DNA from: Phallus indusiatus | Taxonomy: Eukaryota > Basidiomycota > Agaricomycetes > Phallales > Phallaceae | Reading direction: 5' to 3' | NCBI GenBank assembly: GCA_027605045.1 | Contig: JAQFWX010000030.1 | Coordinates: 372,001 to 436,000 of the forward strand | Length of the DNA stretch: 64,000 nucleotides | Shown here: positions 21,301 through 33,100 of the stretch, piece by piece | How positions within the stretch are numbered: the stretch's first letter is position 1 | How the letters are laid out: the number at the start of each line of letters is the position of its first letter | The notes under the pieces: generated by a model | What the model saw: the letters and a program-made list of their open reading frames with translations, nothing else | What the model was told of the DNA's origin: nothing | Databases searched by the model: none | Position numbers and translations under genes: made by a program

Positions 21301-23923
21301 GTCTACTTTGGGTGCTGGGAGTGGGAGTGGGAGTCGCCATGCGAAGAGTAAGAAGAGCTTTGATGGGTCGCTTGCTGGTGTGTTTGGAAGGGATAAGGAG
21401 AAGGAGAAGGAGAAGGATGGGAATAGAGAGAAGGAGAGGGAGAGAGAGAAAGAGGAGAGGAAGGCGAGAGGGGCGGGTGATAGATCGAGCTTTTTTGGGA
21501 ATGGGATGAGTTTGGGGAGGAGTCGGAAGCCTGCGCCGAGGTATTCTATGTATGTTGTTTTGAAAGTGGCTTGGTTTGGTTTGGTTGTTGATTGTTGTCA
21601 GATACGAGGCGGAGGCGGCAGCTTCGGCGGGAACATCATTACCTGTCGACAAACACAGGAGTATATCGCGTTATATCACGTCTACTATTGGATTCGGTTC
21701 GATTTCTGGGAATAGCGGGAGTGGAGGGAACGCGTCAGGAGGAGGAGGAGGAGCGGGCGGGAAGAAGAAGAATTCGAGACCTGGGACAGCGCCGTCGGGA
21801 AATGGAACTGATCCAGTTCCATTTGGTGGTCAACGATCGAAAAACAACAATGCATCTTCATCTCCATCAAGAAGTCCTGTACGAACGATCAATATACATT
21901 CATTCGGGGCGACGAAAGACGACACGCATCTTGCCAGATCTTCATCTATCTCACCTGTTTCAGCCCCCAACGCCAGTCCAGTCCTCCGCAAACGACACGT
22001 CTCGACGATCGGACCTACGTCTTCTTCATCTCCTGCGAAACCGACACCGACGTCGACGCCTTTGAATGCTAGTACTAAAGCTGATAAAGTCGATTTTCAA
22101 GTTGGATTGAGCGTGTTGGATCAGATTGGACAGCCGGATTATGCGGGGTGGTTGAAGAAGAGAGGGGAGAAGTATAATGCGTGGAAGACGAGGTATCTTG
22201 TGTTGAAAGGGCCGCATTTGTATTATTTGAAGGATGCGGATAGAATGGTTAGTTGTTCAAGCAGCTGTTTCGTTTCTCTGCCCCATTTCATACCTGATCT
22301 TTTTTGGGAACAGGCGACGAAGATTAAAGGTTATGTTAAAGTTCAAGGCTACAAGATCGTTGCCGATGAATCAGGCCCGGGCAAATATGGGTTCAAGATT
22401 GTCCATGAAGACGAGCCTACGCATTATTTCTGCAGCGATGAATTGTTGACGGCTCGTGAATGGATGAAAGCTCTTATGAAAGCTACTATTGAGAGAGATT
22501 ATTCCAGTAAGCTTTTCTATCACCAGATAGACAGACACCTTAAACACAAGCCGATATTTCTTTCTTTCTTTTTTTTCTCAGAACCTGTCATATCGTCATG
22601 CAACATCCCAACTATACCGCTCGTCGTAGCTCAAACTATGAATCCGGGACCGAGACCGCCATCACCAACAGCTCGAGACGCGACGCAACGCGCTTTACGC
22701 CGCGAGAACCCCAATCAGCTCTCAACACGAGACGCCCGAGTACTCATGGGTCTACCTTCTCCTCCTGCTGTACCCATACCCAATGATGATCGTAAATCCA
22801 ATGGAAATGGGAAATCCGCAGCAGATGAGGGTACGTATTTTATGGAGCAACCGTTGTCGCCACCACCGCCTCTCACGCCAAGTGCTGCTGACGAAGAAGC
22901 GACGCTTGTTAATCTTGCTTCTTCTGTTTCGGCCGGGTCTGGTTCTGGTTCAGCTTCCAAGAATGCTGGTGGTGTGCCTCCTCCGAAACGGCCTGCTAGG
23001 GATTCGAGAACACCTCTTGGTCCAAGAACTATAACTTCAAATTCGAGACATAGTGCCAATAATTCGGTTACTTCGACTGATAACGTAGGCTTTTTTCATT
23101 CTTCTTTCAATCCACGGCTCTAAAAAAGCTCGTACTTATCTGTTTTGTTTTCATCTATTAAAATCATTCTATCACATGTATACATGTATTCTCTTGTACA
23201 CCTCAATCTGCTTACAAATCTCTGGGTCATGGAAACTCTCTGTGCGTCGTCCTACCGATGAAAATCGTCTTATCAAACGCTCGGATAAATCTCGACCTTG
23301 CCTTCTTTTCCCTCGTTATCTCTTATCAAATCAACAACACGTTTACCCTACCACGTTTTTTTTTCCATGGGCTCCACTTGTCATTTATTTCTCAATTCAA
23401 TTCACCCGACCGTCATGGCCATTCGAATTCGCACACTATTCATTGGCCGAATTCTGCTTCTTTGCTGCTTTCATCTCTCTCCTTGTTCCCAAAAAAATAT
23501 AGATCCAGGCTTCGGACCTCGAACTAGTGGAATGGGCAAACTCTGTATTACCTTCGCAATACAGAATTTCTGACATAACAGTCGATCTTTCTTCGGGACT
23601 TGTGCTCTTCCGTCTAGCGGAGGGTCTAAAAGGACGACCGAGCGAACCTCCCGTTGCGGATTCGATATTTACTGGCGAAAATAATCTTGATGGGATGTTC
23701 AAGTTATTTGACTTTTTACTGGATAATGAAGTGTAAAGTTTTTCTTCTTAATTTGTTGTTTCAGGGATACCGTTTTTTGACTTTATGTTTTTTTTTGCAT
23801 GCTCTTAGAAAAATGGGAAGTGTGAGCATTAATGATATTAAGCAAGGTCGGCGGGATAAGATTGTGCAGCTGCTGAAGGCATTGAAGGTTTGGGGAGAAA
23901 AGCGGAAGACAGTCGCTCGTTAG
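18367..23923 (+). CDS. Boi1/Boi2/Pob1-type scaffold (SH3-SAM-PH-CH), 1544 aa
   Basis: Ten exons: 18367-18492, 18543-19971, 20029-20639, 20698-20859, 20930-21549, 21602-22247, 22314-22506, 22582-23084, 23503-23732 and 23809-23923; all junctions keep frame. Domain order: SH3 at residues 1-60 (YVYALHDFVPEHEDEISF, then DGWWQGRNLSGKIGLFP); a long Pro/Ser/Thr-rich linker; SAM at about 500-570 (WAVDQVVEWLKSKGMDE, split by an intron); a second disordered region; PH at about 1165-1265 (DYAGWLKKRGEKYNAWKTRY); and a C-terminal calponin-homology-like module (ELVEWANSVLPSQ, SSGLVLFRLAEGL, GRRDKIVQLLKALKVW). Boi/Pob1 proteins link Cdc42, formins and exocyst at growth sites. The C-terminal module is not part of the yeast proteins as I know them. 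Intron 8 is unusually long (418 nt). Confidence 0.92.
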
Positions 23924-24167
23924 ACGGATTGCTACGGGGTTTTGGAGTATTGATGTATTTGCTATGACGGGTATTCTTCTTATCACTCTTTTATGCATTC
24001 TTTATTATCTTTTTTTCTTTATTTGCCTTTTTTTTCGTCTGTGGATATGGAACGGACAATAATACCTCCATTCGTTTTTGTCAATTTTTCATTTTTTTCT
24101 TGTCATACATATGTTGTCGTCATTTTTCCATCATTCACATTTCTCGAGATGCTGTCCTATTTACTAC
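23924..24167. other. 3' flank of the Boi-type gene with a 55-bp dispersed repeat
   Basis: T-rich 3' UTR-like sequence. About 24111-24164 recurs in the same orientation at about 26599-26653 with few mismatches (both contain 'catcattcacattt' and 'gatgctgt'). It marks the left end of the repeat-rich region. Confidence 0.5.
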
Positions 24168-25468
24168 ACAGCTTATGACCCTTTCTTTTGTTACACCATG
24201 CATTAACCTTTGGTGTGTGTTTGCATATACACATATTTGTATTTTGTCTCGCAATTTATTCACATCAGACAACTTTATTTCGGTTTTAATAGGACGTTTC
24301 GTCGAGAATATATTTTTTGATCTTTTGGAATTTTTCAGACTCTGCAGATTGAGTTGAATTCGTCACGCATTGCTATTAACAGCTGTAAATTTGTTTTCTG
24401 AATACCTTTTTTTAGGTTATTCCTTAAATGATCAATGCTCAATTTGCGTTAGCGTTCATTAAACATTTTGTTTTCTTAACACGACTATGCATAAGACCTG
24501 AAATACAACTGCCATGAAGATATTTTAATGACCGTGACTCGGCGAGGCCGTAAATTTGAACTTCAATCACGGTACTGACTATTTTCCAACTCGACTGATC
24601 AAATTTCTAAATCGCTAAATCGAATTATGTGAAGCTAACAAACCTAGTCGCAATTCGATTGTGTCTACGTATGGCGTTTACAGTACTAAGAGCTATGACT
24701 GGGCAGACTTCAAACTCAAATTTGGTTCCAGATTCACCACCAGACGCCGTCTTAAAGCCTTTCTTAATACCACAACTCTACTTACCACAACTATAATATC
24801 CACTTCTTTACTACAATCCTTTCACGATAGCGACAATGAGTATTATAGTAAGCCATTAATGCATTTAACTTGTCATACCTGGTCTAATCTCGTAGACAAT
24901 CATTTTTATATTGGAAACGCGTCGGGGACATTCGAACCGAAAATATCTCTAACGGGACCAGATTGGCTCGGACCGCGTAAAATCGCTGAAATCAAATTCG
25001 CCGTTATTCTGATTTTCACCACGTGGCAGCTAGTTGTTGAACCAGGTGTTGGTCACCTGAGGGAGAAGAAGATACTATTTGTGTTTCTTTCAATAATAGC
25101 GATTAGCCTTTCTTTCATATGGAGCGCCATGACGCAACCCTAGTTAGCTTCCGCTTCTTCAGCATAATTCATAGCAGCATAACTAATTGGTTGCAGATCA
25201 GGGCCGATCCTCCTCCTCGTCCTTCCGACCCCTCAGCTGGCGCGAACGCCCAACCTCCTGCCGCCTCCAACGCGCTTTCCCCTCCCGTTGCCTCCAATGC
25301 GTTTTCCCCTCCTGGCTCCAGCGTTCGTCGCCGCACCTCCCCACGTAATGGCCCTCCCCATGATAATGCGCCTACGAATTCGGACGACACATCAATATTT
25401 TATGATGCAGAAGACGGATACCCATTCTTGGGAGAGGCGAGACTAGATGAGCCTGAGACCCATCCCTA
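24168..25468 (+). pseudogene. Hypothetical membrane-protein locus, left paralogue (degenerate)
   Basis: This segment is repeated in the same orientation at 37028-38508, on the other side of the Helitron. A reading frame from about 24671 begins AFTVLRAMTGQTSNSNLVPD. In a second frame the main homologous block reads GTFEPKISLTGPDWLGPRKI followed by two hydrophobic segments (FAVILIFTTWQLVV and ILFVFLSIIAISLSFIW), so a membrane protein is likely. A stop (CCC TAG) follows SAMTQ where the other copy reads CTT TGG. A Pro/Ser-rich exon (25197-25468) follows a good acceptor (ttgcag). No known domain. Intact gene models need frame changes, hence the pseudogene call, but an unseen exon structure could rescue it. 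Confidence 0.5.
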
Positions 25469-25849
25469 AACATCATTTTTTTTGCTCTCTCAAGGTTTAA
25501 AAACTTGATATTAACTTTACCAACCATTTTTTTACGACTTCTGTTTTGTACTCGTTGATTTTTACCTGTCCATTAACGTCACATGAGCACGACTTTCTCT
25601 TTACATTAATACCCAAATACTGTAGAACACCAAATTATACATCCCTTCTCCTATAAAGATCAATTTTTAGATATAATCAGTACAACTTTTATAAAGGCAC
25701 ATATTTTAACCTGAAATGAAGGAGGCGAGGTTTGACCTGAAGCCTCGGAATCAAATTTAAATGCAAACTGTGTATAATCCCAATTAGCTGTCTTTCACTG
25801 AAATTTCGAATACTACTTCCTCAACTTTGCATATTCCTGAGATAAGCCT

Positions 25850-26559
25850 CTGGATAGTAGTGGCTTGTCGTCGCTTCTGTGATATTGGAGAAACGCTCGA
25901 CAAGGCCAAATCTCGTCCTGAATTCGCACTCATGATCGAAAATGTAGTAAGTATTCAAGACGTTAAACAGAAATTCAAACTCACATCGAGTTAACCATTT
26001 TACAGGTTCACACTATCGTGGATGCTCTCAACAGCAACAGGTGACATTTTGCACCGTGCAGGCTGTTCGTGATATAATTGGGGCTTGTAAACGTACAAAA
26101 TTGCCCATTGATCCTGTCGTCGAATTTTATAATTTTCGGAGCAAGGGGAAAAGGGTCCCAACTTGGATTATTCTCCATTCGACACCAGCTGATGACAAGT
26201 TAACAACTAGCACACGCCATTGGCTGCTTCAAGCGTATCTGGACGAACTACCTCCAACTCCATCTGTTCTAAAAGAGTTGTATTTAGCGTGTGCAGAGAG
26301 GGGCTATAACAATTACTTTGATCGTATTCGACTGGCGAGCTCAGGATGTCTTCAAGATCGTCCCAAACTTGTTCCTGTGATGTCTAAAACGCCGAGACTT
26401 AGCTTCAGGTTGCCTATTTGTCCTTCAGAGACTCTGACGGTTGTTGACACTACGCACGGTTTCAAGCTTAATTGGTTTGTTTCAGACATGTTCCCAATGT
26501 TCCAGTCGGGTTTCCCAATTGGTACCGAATTTGTGGCTAAAGGTATTCGTAAAATTTGA
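25850..26559 (+). CDS. Hypothetical protein fragment, spliced
   Basis: The main exon (26062-26559) reads AVRDIIGACKRTKLPIDPVV and continues through WLLQAYLDELPPTPSVLKEL to a stop. Two upstream exons join with good signals: ...LMIENV ending at a gtaagt, then VHTIVDALNSN (about 26006-26040) ending at a gtgaca. I do not recognise the family. No start codon is convincing, so the 5' end is open or missing. It lies between two copies of a 55-bp repeat and only 0.3 kb from the Helitron end. Confidence 0.4.
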
Positions 26560-26710
26560 TATGAATAATGAATAGCGTCTACAAATTCTCTTTCCAGTAT
26601 GTTGTCATTATTTTTTCATCATTCACATTTCCCAAGATGCTGTTTCTATTTACAGTAAACTAACAACAACTAGGAGTAATATAGTATATATTACGACGAG
26701 ACGGAATGCA

Positions 26711-26819
26711 CTAAGAAGTTCAAGGCGAAGCCTTGAACGTCAGAAATATACAAATGAATAAATAAGGAAAATAGCGCACCTAAGAAGTTCAAGGCGAAGC
26801 CTTGAGCTTGAACTCTTAG
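26711..26819. repeat. Two tandem hairpin-forming repeats beside the Helitron end
   Basis: A 26-nt string (aagaagttcaaggcgaag plus ccttga) occurs at 26713-26737 and again at 26782-26805. Each contains the perfect palindrome TTCAAGGC-gaa-GCCTTGAA or nearly so. The second copy sits inside a longer imperfect stem (CTAAGAAGTTCAAG pairing with CTTGAACTCTTAG, 26780-26819). They lie 24-132 bp outside the Helitron 3' terminus. Confidence 0.75.
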
Positions 26820-26943
26820 CGAGCGCGTGACTAAGCTAAAAACTAGGGCCGCCGACGGGCGGCAATTCCCTGCACCAAGGGGGGCACGTGATGAAGGTTT
26901 TGACAGACAAGAAATTTATTATAATTTAGCAAGTTTCGTCAAA

Positions 26944-27904
26944 TTATATATGTTGATAGTCTATGTGGACACAATTGTAACCATTGCACATCCAATATTT
27001 TGATTTCCAGGTAGCACGGGAAATGTAACCAGAAAATACATCCGGGATAGTACGGCTTTCGTTGAGCGATTGTATGGAAGACGCATCCGGACGTTTGATG
27101 AGGAAGGTTCGTTTGTCACCTATACGACGGACGATAGGGACGGGGACAGCGTTGATAGGATCGGTTACGTTGTAGCCAGAGTCTACTAATAATTCAACAA
27201 GGTGATAATGCATCATCATATTGTAAGAATCAGGTGTGGCATTTAAAAACGCAACGTAGCGAGTGAAAGTGTGTTTAGGATATAAGGCGAACATTCGGTC
27301 CCAAGTTATAAAATTCATTGTAATGCCTAAACATTCTCATCAGTTAAGAACGACGCAGGTAAACTAATTTACTTGAAGGCGATTTGAGAATATATGGGAA
27401 TGCTTGTGAGTTCGTGAAGACGACGATGTGAATTTTATGGTTTGTGTCCGATAATTTTGAGAAAATGTAGCAATCTCCTTTAATTGGTTGCAAAATATGT
27501 GAATTTCTGAACGATCTGTTGTAAAAGTCGATGCGATAGCCGATACTGTATAACCATGTTTGTAAATTCGTGAAGAAGGTGTGAGTGATTATTATCTTCA
27601 TTTCGAAAGCGCGTGAAATAAACGGATGGTGTTTTCTTGAAAAGGGGTGATTAAACGAGATGATGAAGTCATATTTGAATTGAAGCGAATGGAATTCGAT
27701 GGCTTCCGAAGGTGAAAAATAGATGTTGAATAAGTGAGGAGATTTCAAACGATTGTTAAAGTAATCGTTTTTAATATCGCGATATTTGCGACATGTTCGC
27801 GCCAACAATGAAATTTCGCATAAGGTCAGATGTGAAAAAATTTCGAAAACCAAGAAAGGTTCAATTTTCCACAAACGGGTGATGAAGTCTTTGGAAGAAG
27901 CCAT
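26944..27904 (-). CDS. Helitron cargo: F-box-like protein, 304 aa
   Basis: Exons 27373-27904 and 26944-27326, joined by a 46-nt GT-AG intron, give 915 nt. The N-terminus (KIEPFLVFEIFSHLTLCEIS, then LARTCRKYRDI, residues about 12-48) has the F-box pattern that binds Skp1 in SCF ubiquitin ligases. The rest is Phe/Ile-rich and of unknown fold, with no LRR or WD repeats. The gene lies about 100 bp inside the Helitron 3' end and in the same orientation as the transposase. It is either captured host sequence or a resident accessory gene. Agaricomycete genomes carry large, fast-evolving F-box families, which favours capture. An upstream in-frame ATG at 27985 exists but adds non-family sequence. Confidence 0.7.
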
Positions 27905-28122
27905 TGTGTAAGTTGGAAAAGGGGGTATCGCGTCAAGTGTTTTACCGATGCTATCTATATGATACGAAATCAGAGATTTATTCACATATACGAGTTATTT
28001 GCATTCGAAAGTAATATTACATTAAATTTAGCTATTTCTGAGCACTTTAACGTGTATTCGCTCTGTAAGTACAAGATTAAATTGAGACCCTTACATTTAA
28101 GAAGATTTAAAAGATTAAGAAT

Positions 28123-29246
28123 TTAAATGTCGATAACAGTAACAGATTCGATGCTTGCATTGTAAATTATTTTGTCGTTGATTTTGAAATAATGAAGTTT
28201 AAACGCGACGTTGACAACGGCATTTTCCATGGCATCTTGTACTTGAGCCGGCGTAATAAGTTGACCGTTCTTGTTTCGTGCCGGGAACGGAGTGGGCGAA
28301 AAAGTTTTTTCAAGATGGTTGTCATAATAAGATTTCGCACTTTCGTAGATCCAAGGATACGCAGTTTCTAAAATGATGTTCCGTTAACAGTGATCAGAAT
28401 TTGAGAATGAAGCATTTACGTGGATCACCCTCATAAATGGTACTGGGACCCTTAAATGTCGACTTCAGTTATAAATATTTTTGAATGAACAATGACATAC
28501 ATCTTTGAAAGAGAAAAATTTAAGTCCAAATTTAATACCAAAAATATGCGTTGAATCTTCAACAAGGAAGAGCGTGTTGATGAACTTAGATTTAGAAGAA
28601 GTCTTTTTTTCGATAAACTTTTGCAAAAAGGAGGTGACGATGTTGAAATGCGACGTCAGAGTTTTGGAAGCAGATACGGGTCCGATTGAGAATCGGTATT
28701 TTGCTTGTCGAAAATTATCTGGATTTTCATCGTTCCAGCCCGGCACAGCGTCTAGATCCATTCTATAAAATCGCTCAGCTAAATAATAAATATGAAAGAT
28801 TGTGTTTGTTACCCGTCAGGTAAGACTTGTCCTATTACATTAAAAGTGGCGGCACAGTTGGAGGGACGATGAAGGACGATTTCGCCATATCCTTGTTTTT
28901 TGGAAGCGGCGCACCAGCGATAAAGACCTTTGTCAATATCTTGAAGGACATTTAATTGCGTTTCCATAACGTTTCCGATGAAAGGTAGATATTGCAGAAG
29001 CGCAGTATCTGGTTCTGCTTCTGGAATGGAGGGTGCACCAGAAGGTGTCGAAGAAGATGGTGCAGCATGAGAGGAAAGTGTTCCTGTATCGGAAGAAAGC
29101 GTAGATTGGTCGTTCGGAGACTGTGCGGCATTAGATTGAGACGCCGTAGACATGATATCGTTTGAATCTACATGGATGAATTACCACAAATATATTTCGA
29201 AAACGAAAGAATTCTTACTAGAAGCGCGAGTTTTACGAGACGACAT
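28123..29246 (-). CDS. Helitron cargo: unknown spliced protein, 310 aa
   Basis: Five exons (29219-29246, 28813-29167, 28501-28762, 28420-28462, 28123-28367) join with GT-AG borders into 933 nt. The protein starts MSSRKTRAS, passes through a Ser/Pro/Ala-rich stretch to about residue 75, and then forms a compact domain with few charges out of place (YGEIVLHRPSNCAATFNVIG, KTLTSHFNIVTSFLQKF, INTLFLVEDSTHIFGIKFG). It ends in beta-rich AVVNVAFKLHYFKIN and ASIESVTVIDI. The alternating strands at the end suggest an OB-like fold, which would suit an ssDNA-binding helper of rolling-circle transposition. That is inference only; no motif proves it. Five clean junctions argue the gene is real. Confidence 0.6.
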
Positions 29247-29481
29247 AAAGATAATTAAAGTAGAGGACAAAGTAAAGGGGGTAGGTGAATATAAGGATTT
29301 TGAGAACCCCCTTTCGGTGTGACCGAACCGTTATACGAAGAGGAGGTAATAGTTTTGATGTCGTCACCAAGATAACTATTTATCCAATGTCAATTAGTGT
29401 AAAAAATAAACGAACGAATTTCTTCAGTTGAGATATGAAAGACAATAGCCTATCTTTGTGAGTAACTTCCAAATCTAGCAA

Positions 29482-30105
29482 GTTTTACGATTTGGAAAGG
29501 TTTTTATACGACGTAGATCGTATGTGTGGGCTGCTCGTTCGGCAAATGATGGGATAGGTGAAGTCGTGACGTATAGAGACAATGGTTGTCCGGTGGTGTT
29601 TACCGTAACAGGACGTGTAATGGACGATAGGTATGATATCTGAAAAAATGCGGCAATCAATTGACATGATTGTATAGGATTAAATCCACATTATTCGCTC
29701 GTTGGAAGGGTATACGCTTATCGAAGTATCATGATGAGGAATTCACATTCGTTGTCCATGCATTACACGAATGTAGATGAATTTGTATAGAGTTTTATAT
29801 ATAACAATGACGAGAAAGGTACGTAATTTATTCAACATATGAAATGAACTCATAGTATATCAGATGAATTTTGTAGCGTGGAAGATGAAATCAAAGTGTA
29901 TTATGAAGCTGAGATTGAAGATTGTTATCAATTTACGGGAGATTTTGTATACGACGAGAATAACGAAAAGGTAAAATATGATAAATTATCGGAGCGTTTG
30001 GGAAATGCGTTGGTAGATGTCCAATTCGTTGTACGCCGATGGGATAAAGGTTATCGTATGGGTTATTGCATTGAATTAAATACTTGTAAAGTTTTGGGTT
30101 ATTGA
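29482..30105 (+). CDS. Helitron cargo: unknown protein, antisense to the transposase
   Basis: Exons ending at 29630, 29678-29772 and 29864-30105 stay in frame across GT-AG introns. They read VFIRRRSYVWAARSANDGIG ... GRVMDDRIKSTLFARWKGIR ... EFCSVEDEIKVYYEAEIEDC, ending CKVLGY. The 5' exon lacks a convincing start; an acceptor-like 'ctag' precedes the first shown codon, so a further upstream exon is likely. The composition (aromatic and charged, about 155 visible residues) suggests a small globular domain. I do not recognise the family. It is the only plus-strand gene I can support inside the Helitron. Confidence 0.5.
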
Positions 30106-30189
30106 AGTAACGTATAACTGATGTATAAGATTTGCAGCATAAATGTATTTTCTTCGTATTTTAGTTTAGAAACGATTTATTAATTAGCG

Positions 30190-33100
30190 TTAAGAAAGGG
30201 ATAGTAACGATTTACATTTATCGTCTAATAATCTGAGTTTTTTGTCTAGATTTAATAAGTCATCATCTGGTGGAGTATTGAACAAAGATTCGTTCGGTGG
30301 AGTAAGCAGACGTGTCATATCTCTGCTCACGCCCCGAGATAAAGCAACGTATAAATTGAAATGGTTAAGATTGCCGATTGGAGGCGAACGAAGATCCAGA
30401 ATAACAGGACGGATTGTAGATCCTTGCGCTTTATAATCTGTTAGACTGTAAGCAGATTGTATAGGGAATTGTGTCCGGTCGATAGAAACTTTAGATCCGT
30501 CGGCGAGATTGATTGAAATGGACGATGTTGAAGGGACGATAGGTAAAATACCTTGTGGGAGATTCGGTAAAGGTGGGAAATTACAGTGATCGGGTTTGAA
30601 AAATATCAGTTTGGGAAGATATTTCAATTCGTGGATAGATGAAGTTGATTGGATTGGAGGTTCGCGAGGGTCCAAAAAAATTTCGGTTACCGTACCGGAA
30701 GTGCCGTTAGCTAAATCGGCTGATACACGAATATTGAAAGTCAATAAAATGCGAAGACCGATGGCTAGATATACTTTTCGAGGCAAGATTTTTCCAAATT
30801 TCTTTTCTTTTCTTGCAATAGAAAATAAAATATCTGAATCTTTAGTTGGACTGAGTAAATCGCCATTTTGAAAGGTATGGCGCGCGTTGGCCACCAAAAT
30901 GATTTTTTGGTTTAAGTAACCGTATTTTTTGATGGCGGATAAATTCCATTTTTTTCGTACAACGTGTCGCGGCGTGACTAAAGTTGAATAAAGCCAAGGT
31001 TCAGTATAAAAGTTTGGAAAAGGCAAGGAGTTTGGTCGTAACGCCAGTCGTTTAACTTCGTTAATATCTTGTGGTGTGCAAACGCCATAACGAAGCCGTT
31101 CCAGAATGTCTTTCCATAAAGGATCAATTATTCGCATTTGTTGCGTGAGAATGACCACCGTCTCAAAATATTGAAAAGCGTCGTGTCCTATTTTAGCCCA
31201 AAGAGATGCACCAGGATTTTTGTATAGAGCGATATTATTCCGTGCAGTTGGAGGAAATTGGTGGAAATCACCGATAAGAATGACGCTTAGCCTGGAACCT
31301 AAAGGATCGTCCGTATTTGAATCAATATCAAATTTTGACACCACAGATGTCAAAAGACCCAAAGTTTCTTGACAAAGCATAGATACTTCGTCTATAATAA
31401 GATATCGACAATTGGTGATATTGTTTACTCGTCTGTTTTTGATTGCAGGAGAGGATTTTTCGGTGAAATTTGAAGTTCGCGGAAGAACAATCGGCAATCC
31501 AGCCCACCAATGAATAGTATTACCGTTGATGTTACTCGCAGCAACGCCCGAAGTAGCAGTAGTAGCCAATAAGTTTGAACAAGATTTAAGGGTGAATATT
31601 TCTTGAATACTTCGAATTACGGTTGATTTTCCAACTCCTCCCGATCCACAAATTAACATACGAAGGGGATTTTGAATAATTCCGTCTAGATAAAAATCGA
31701 GATGCCGAAGTACGATGGTACACGCACGTAATTGATCAGCAGTTAAAGGTTGTAAAATTCGACATATATCCTCGGAGAAAGTCGAAGATAGAGAAGGAAG
31801 TGTTTTGATTCCAGGTGAAGAAGAATCAACAAGTACGTCAGATAGGTTGGTCACAGATGGTAAAGGCAATGGAATCGGATTTGGCGAATCTTCACCCGAT
31901 TTTGTATATTTCGCTAATAAATCTTGCCAGAGAAGGTTTTGATCTTGCATTTCATTCGTGATGTTTGAGACCTTCGATGTACCAGAAAAGGACGGAGCGT
32001 CTTCGTTTTTAAAAATACCGACATCATCAGCAATTTCCATAGCTTCGTCTCCGTAATAAGCACCGCCCGAATTTTCCGAATACGAAGCAATTTCATCGAA
32101 ATCCAAATGAATTTTTCCATTTGTGTTAATATGGATGCCGGGAATAGTCGGAACGATATCATCATCGAGATCTATCGATGTGATATTATGAGAAAATCCG
32201 TGACCTTTTTCATCATTGGCTTTTTGAGAAGCTGCATCCGAAGTTGTGTAGAAAAATTGGAAATTATCGATGATACGTTTGTCGCGAAATGAACCATTTG
32301 TACGAAAGTCTTCAAATGCATCAGACCAAGAATCAAATCCCGACTTCAAATCGTCTAAATTTCTCCAAGGTTTCAATAATGTCAAAACCGAGGCACAATA
32401 AAAATCAAATTCTTCTTCCCGATCATTTCGAGGAACCCATGCACCTAGAAAATCAGGCATCATTTCACAAAGAGGATGACGAAGGATCCGGACTCTGTTT
32501 TGATGAAGGGTGGATGTAGGAAGATACGGAACCCGTTCATGTCGATGAGAAGTTTCGTCTGGTAAATTGCGACTAGGTTCATATGATTCCAAGAGAAAGT
32601 TCAAAAACGAGAACGTATCCATTGCATGACCTCGAAAAGCATAATCAGATAATTGGCTTTTGACACGTAAACCACCAGGTGTCATCTGTAAATAATATGA
32701 CGAAGGCGACTAATGTGTAGTTTAGTATAATGTAAGTGTATATTAAGAAAAATACCGACATCGTTCAATTCGTTATCTGAAGAACGGTCATCAGTATTGT
32801 CTTGGTTTGAATCATTGGCCATATCATCAACGAGGGATAAATGTCTGTAAACAATTTGAGATTGAAAACATAAGTTTAAAGAGGAATATATACTTTTGAC
32901 CACCAATATGAAATTCAGGAAAATGTTTACGCAAGGTAAAAAGCACCCCAGATAAATAAATCGGCACAAAACGGTGAGATAAAAAAGTGTCTCCGAATTC
33001 CATAATATAAGATACCATTTGTTGATTAGACAATTCTTGACCTTTAGAAAGAGCGTGGGCACATTTGGATAGTAAACGCTTGTTTTTTTTCCGTTCATCG

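Noticed and set aside
24111..26653. The 55-bp direct repeats as long terminal repeats of a retroelement
   Set aside because: No reverse transcriptase, integrase, primer-binding site or TG...CA ends lie between them.
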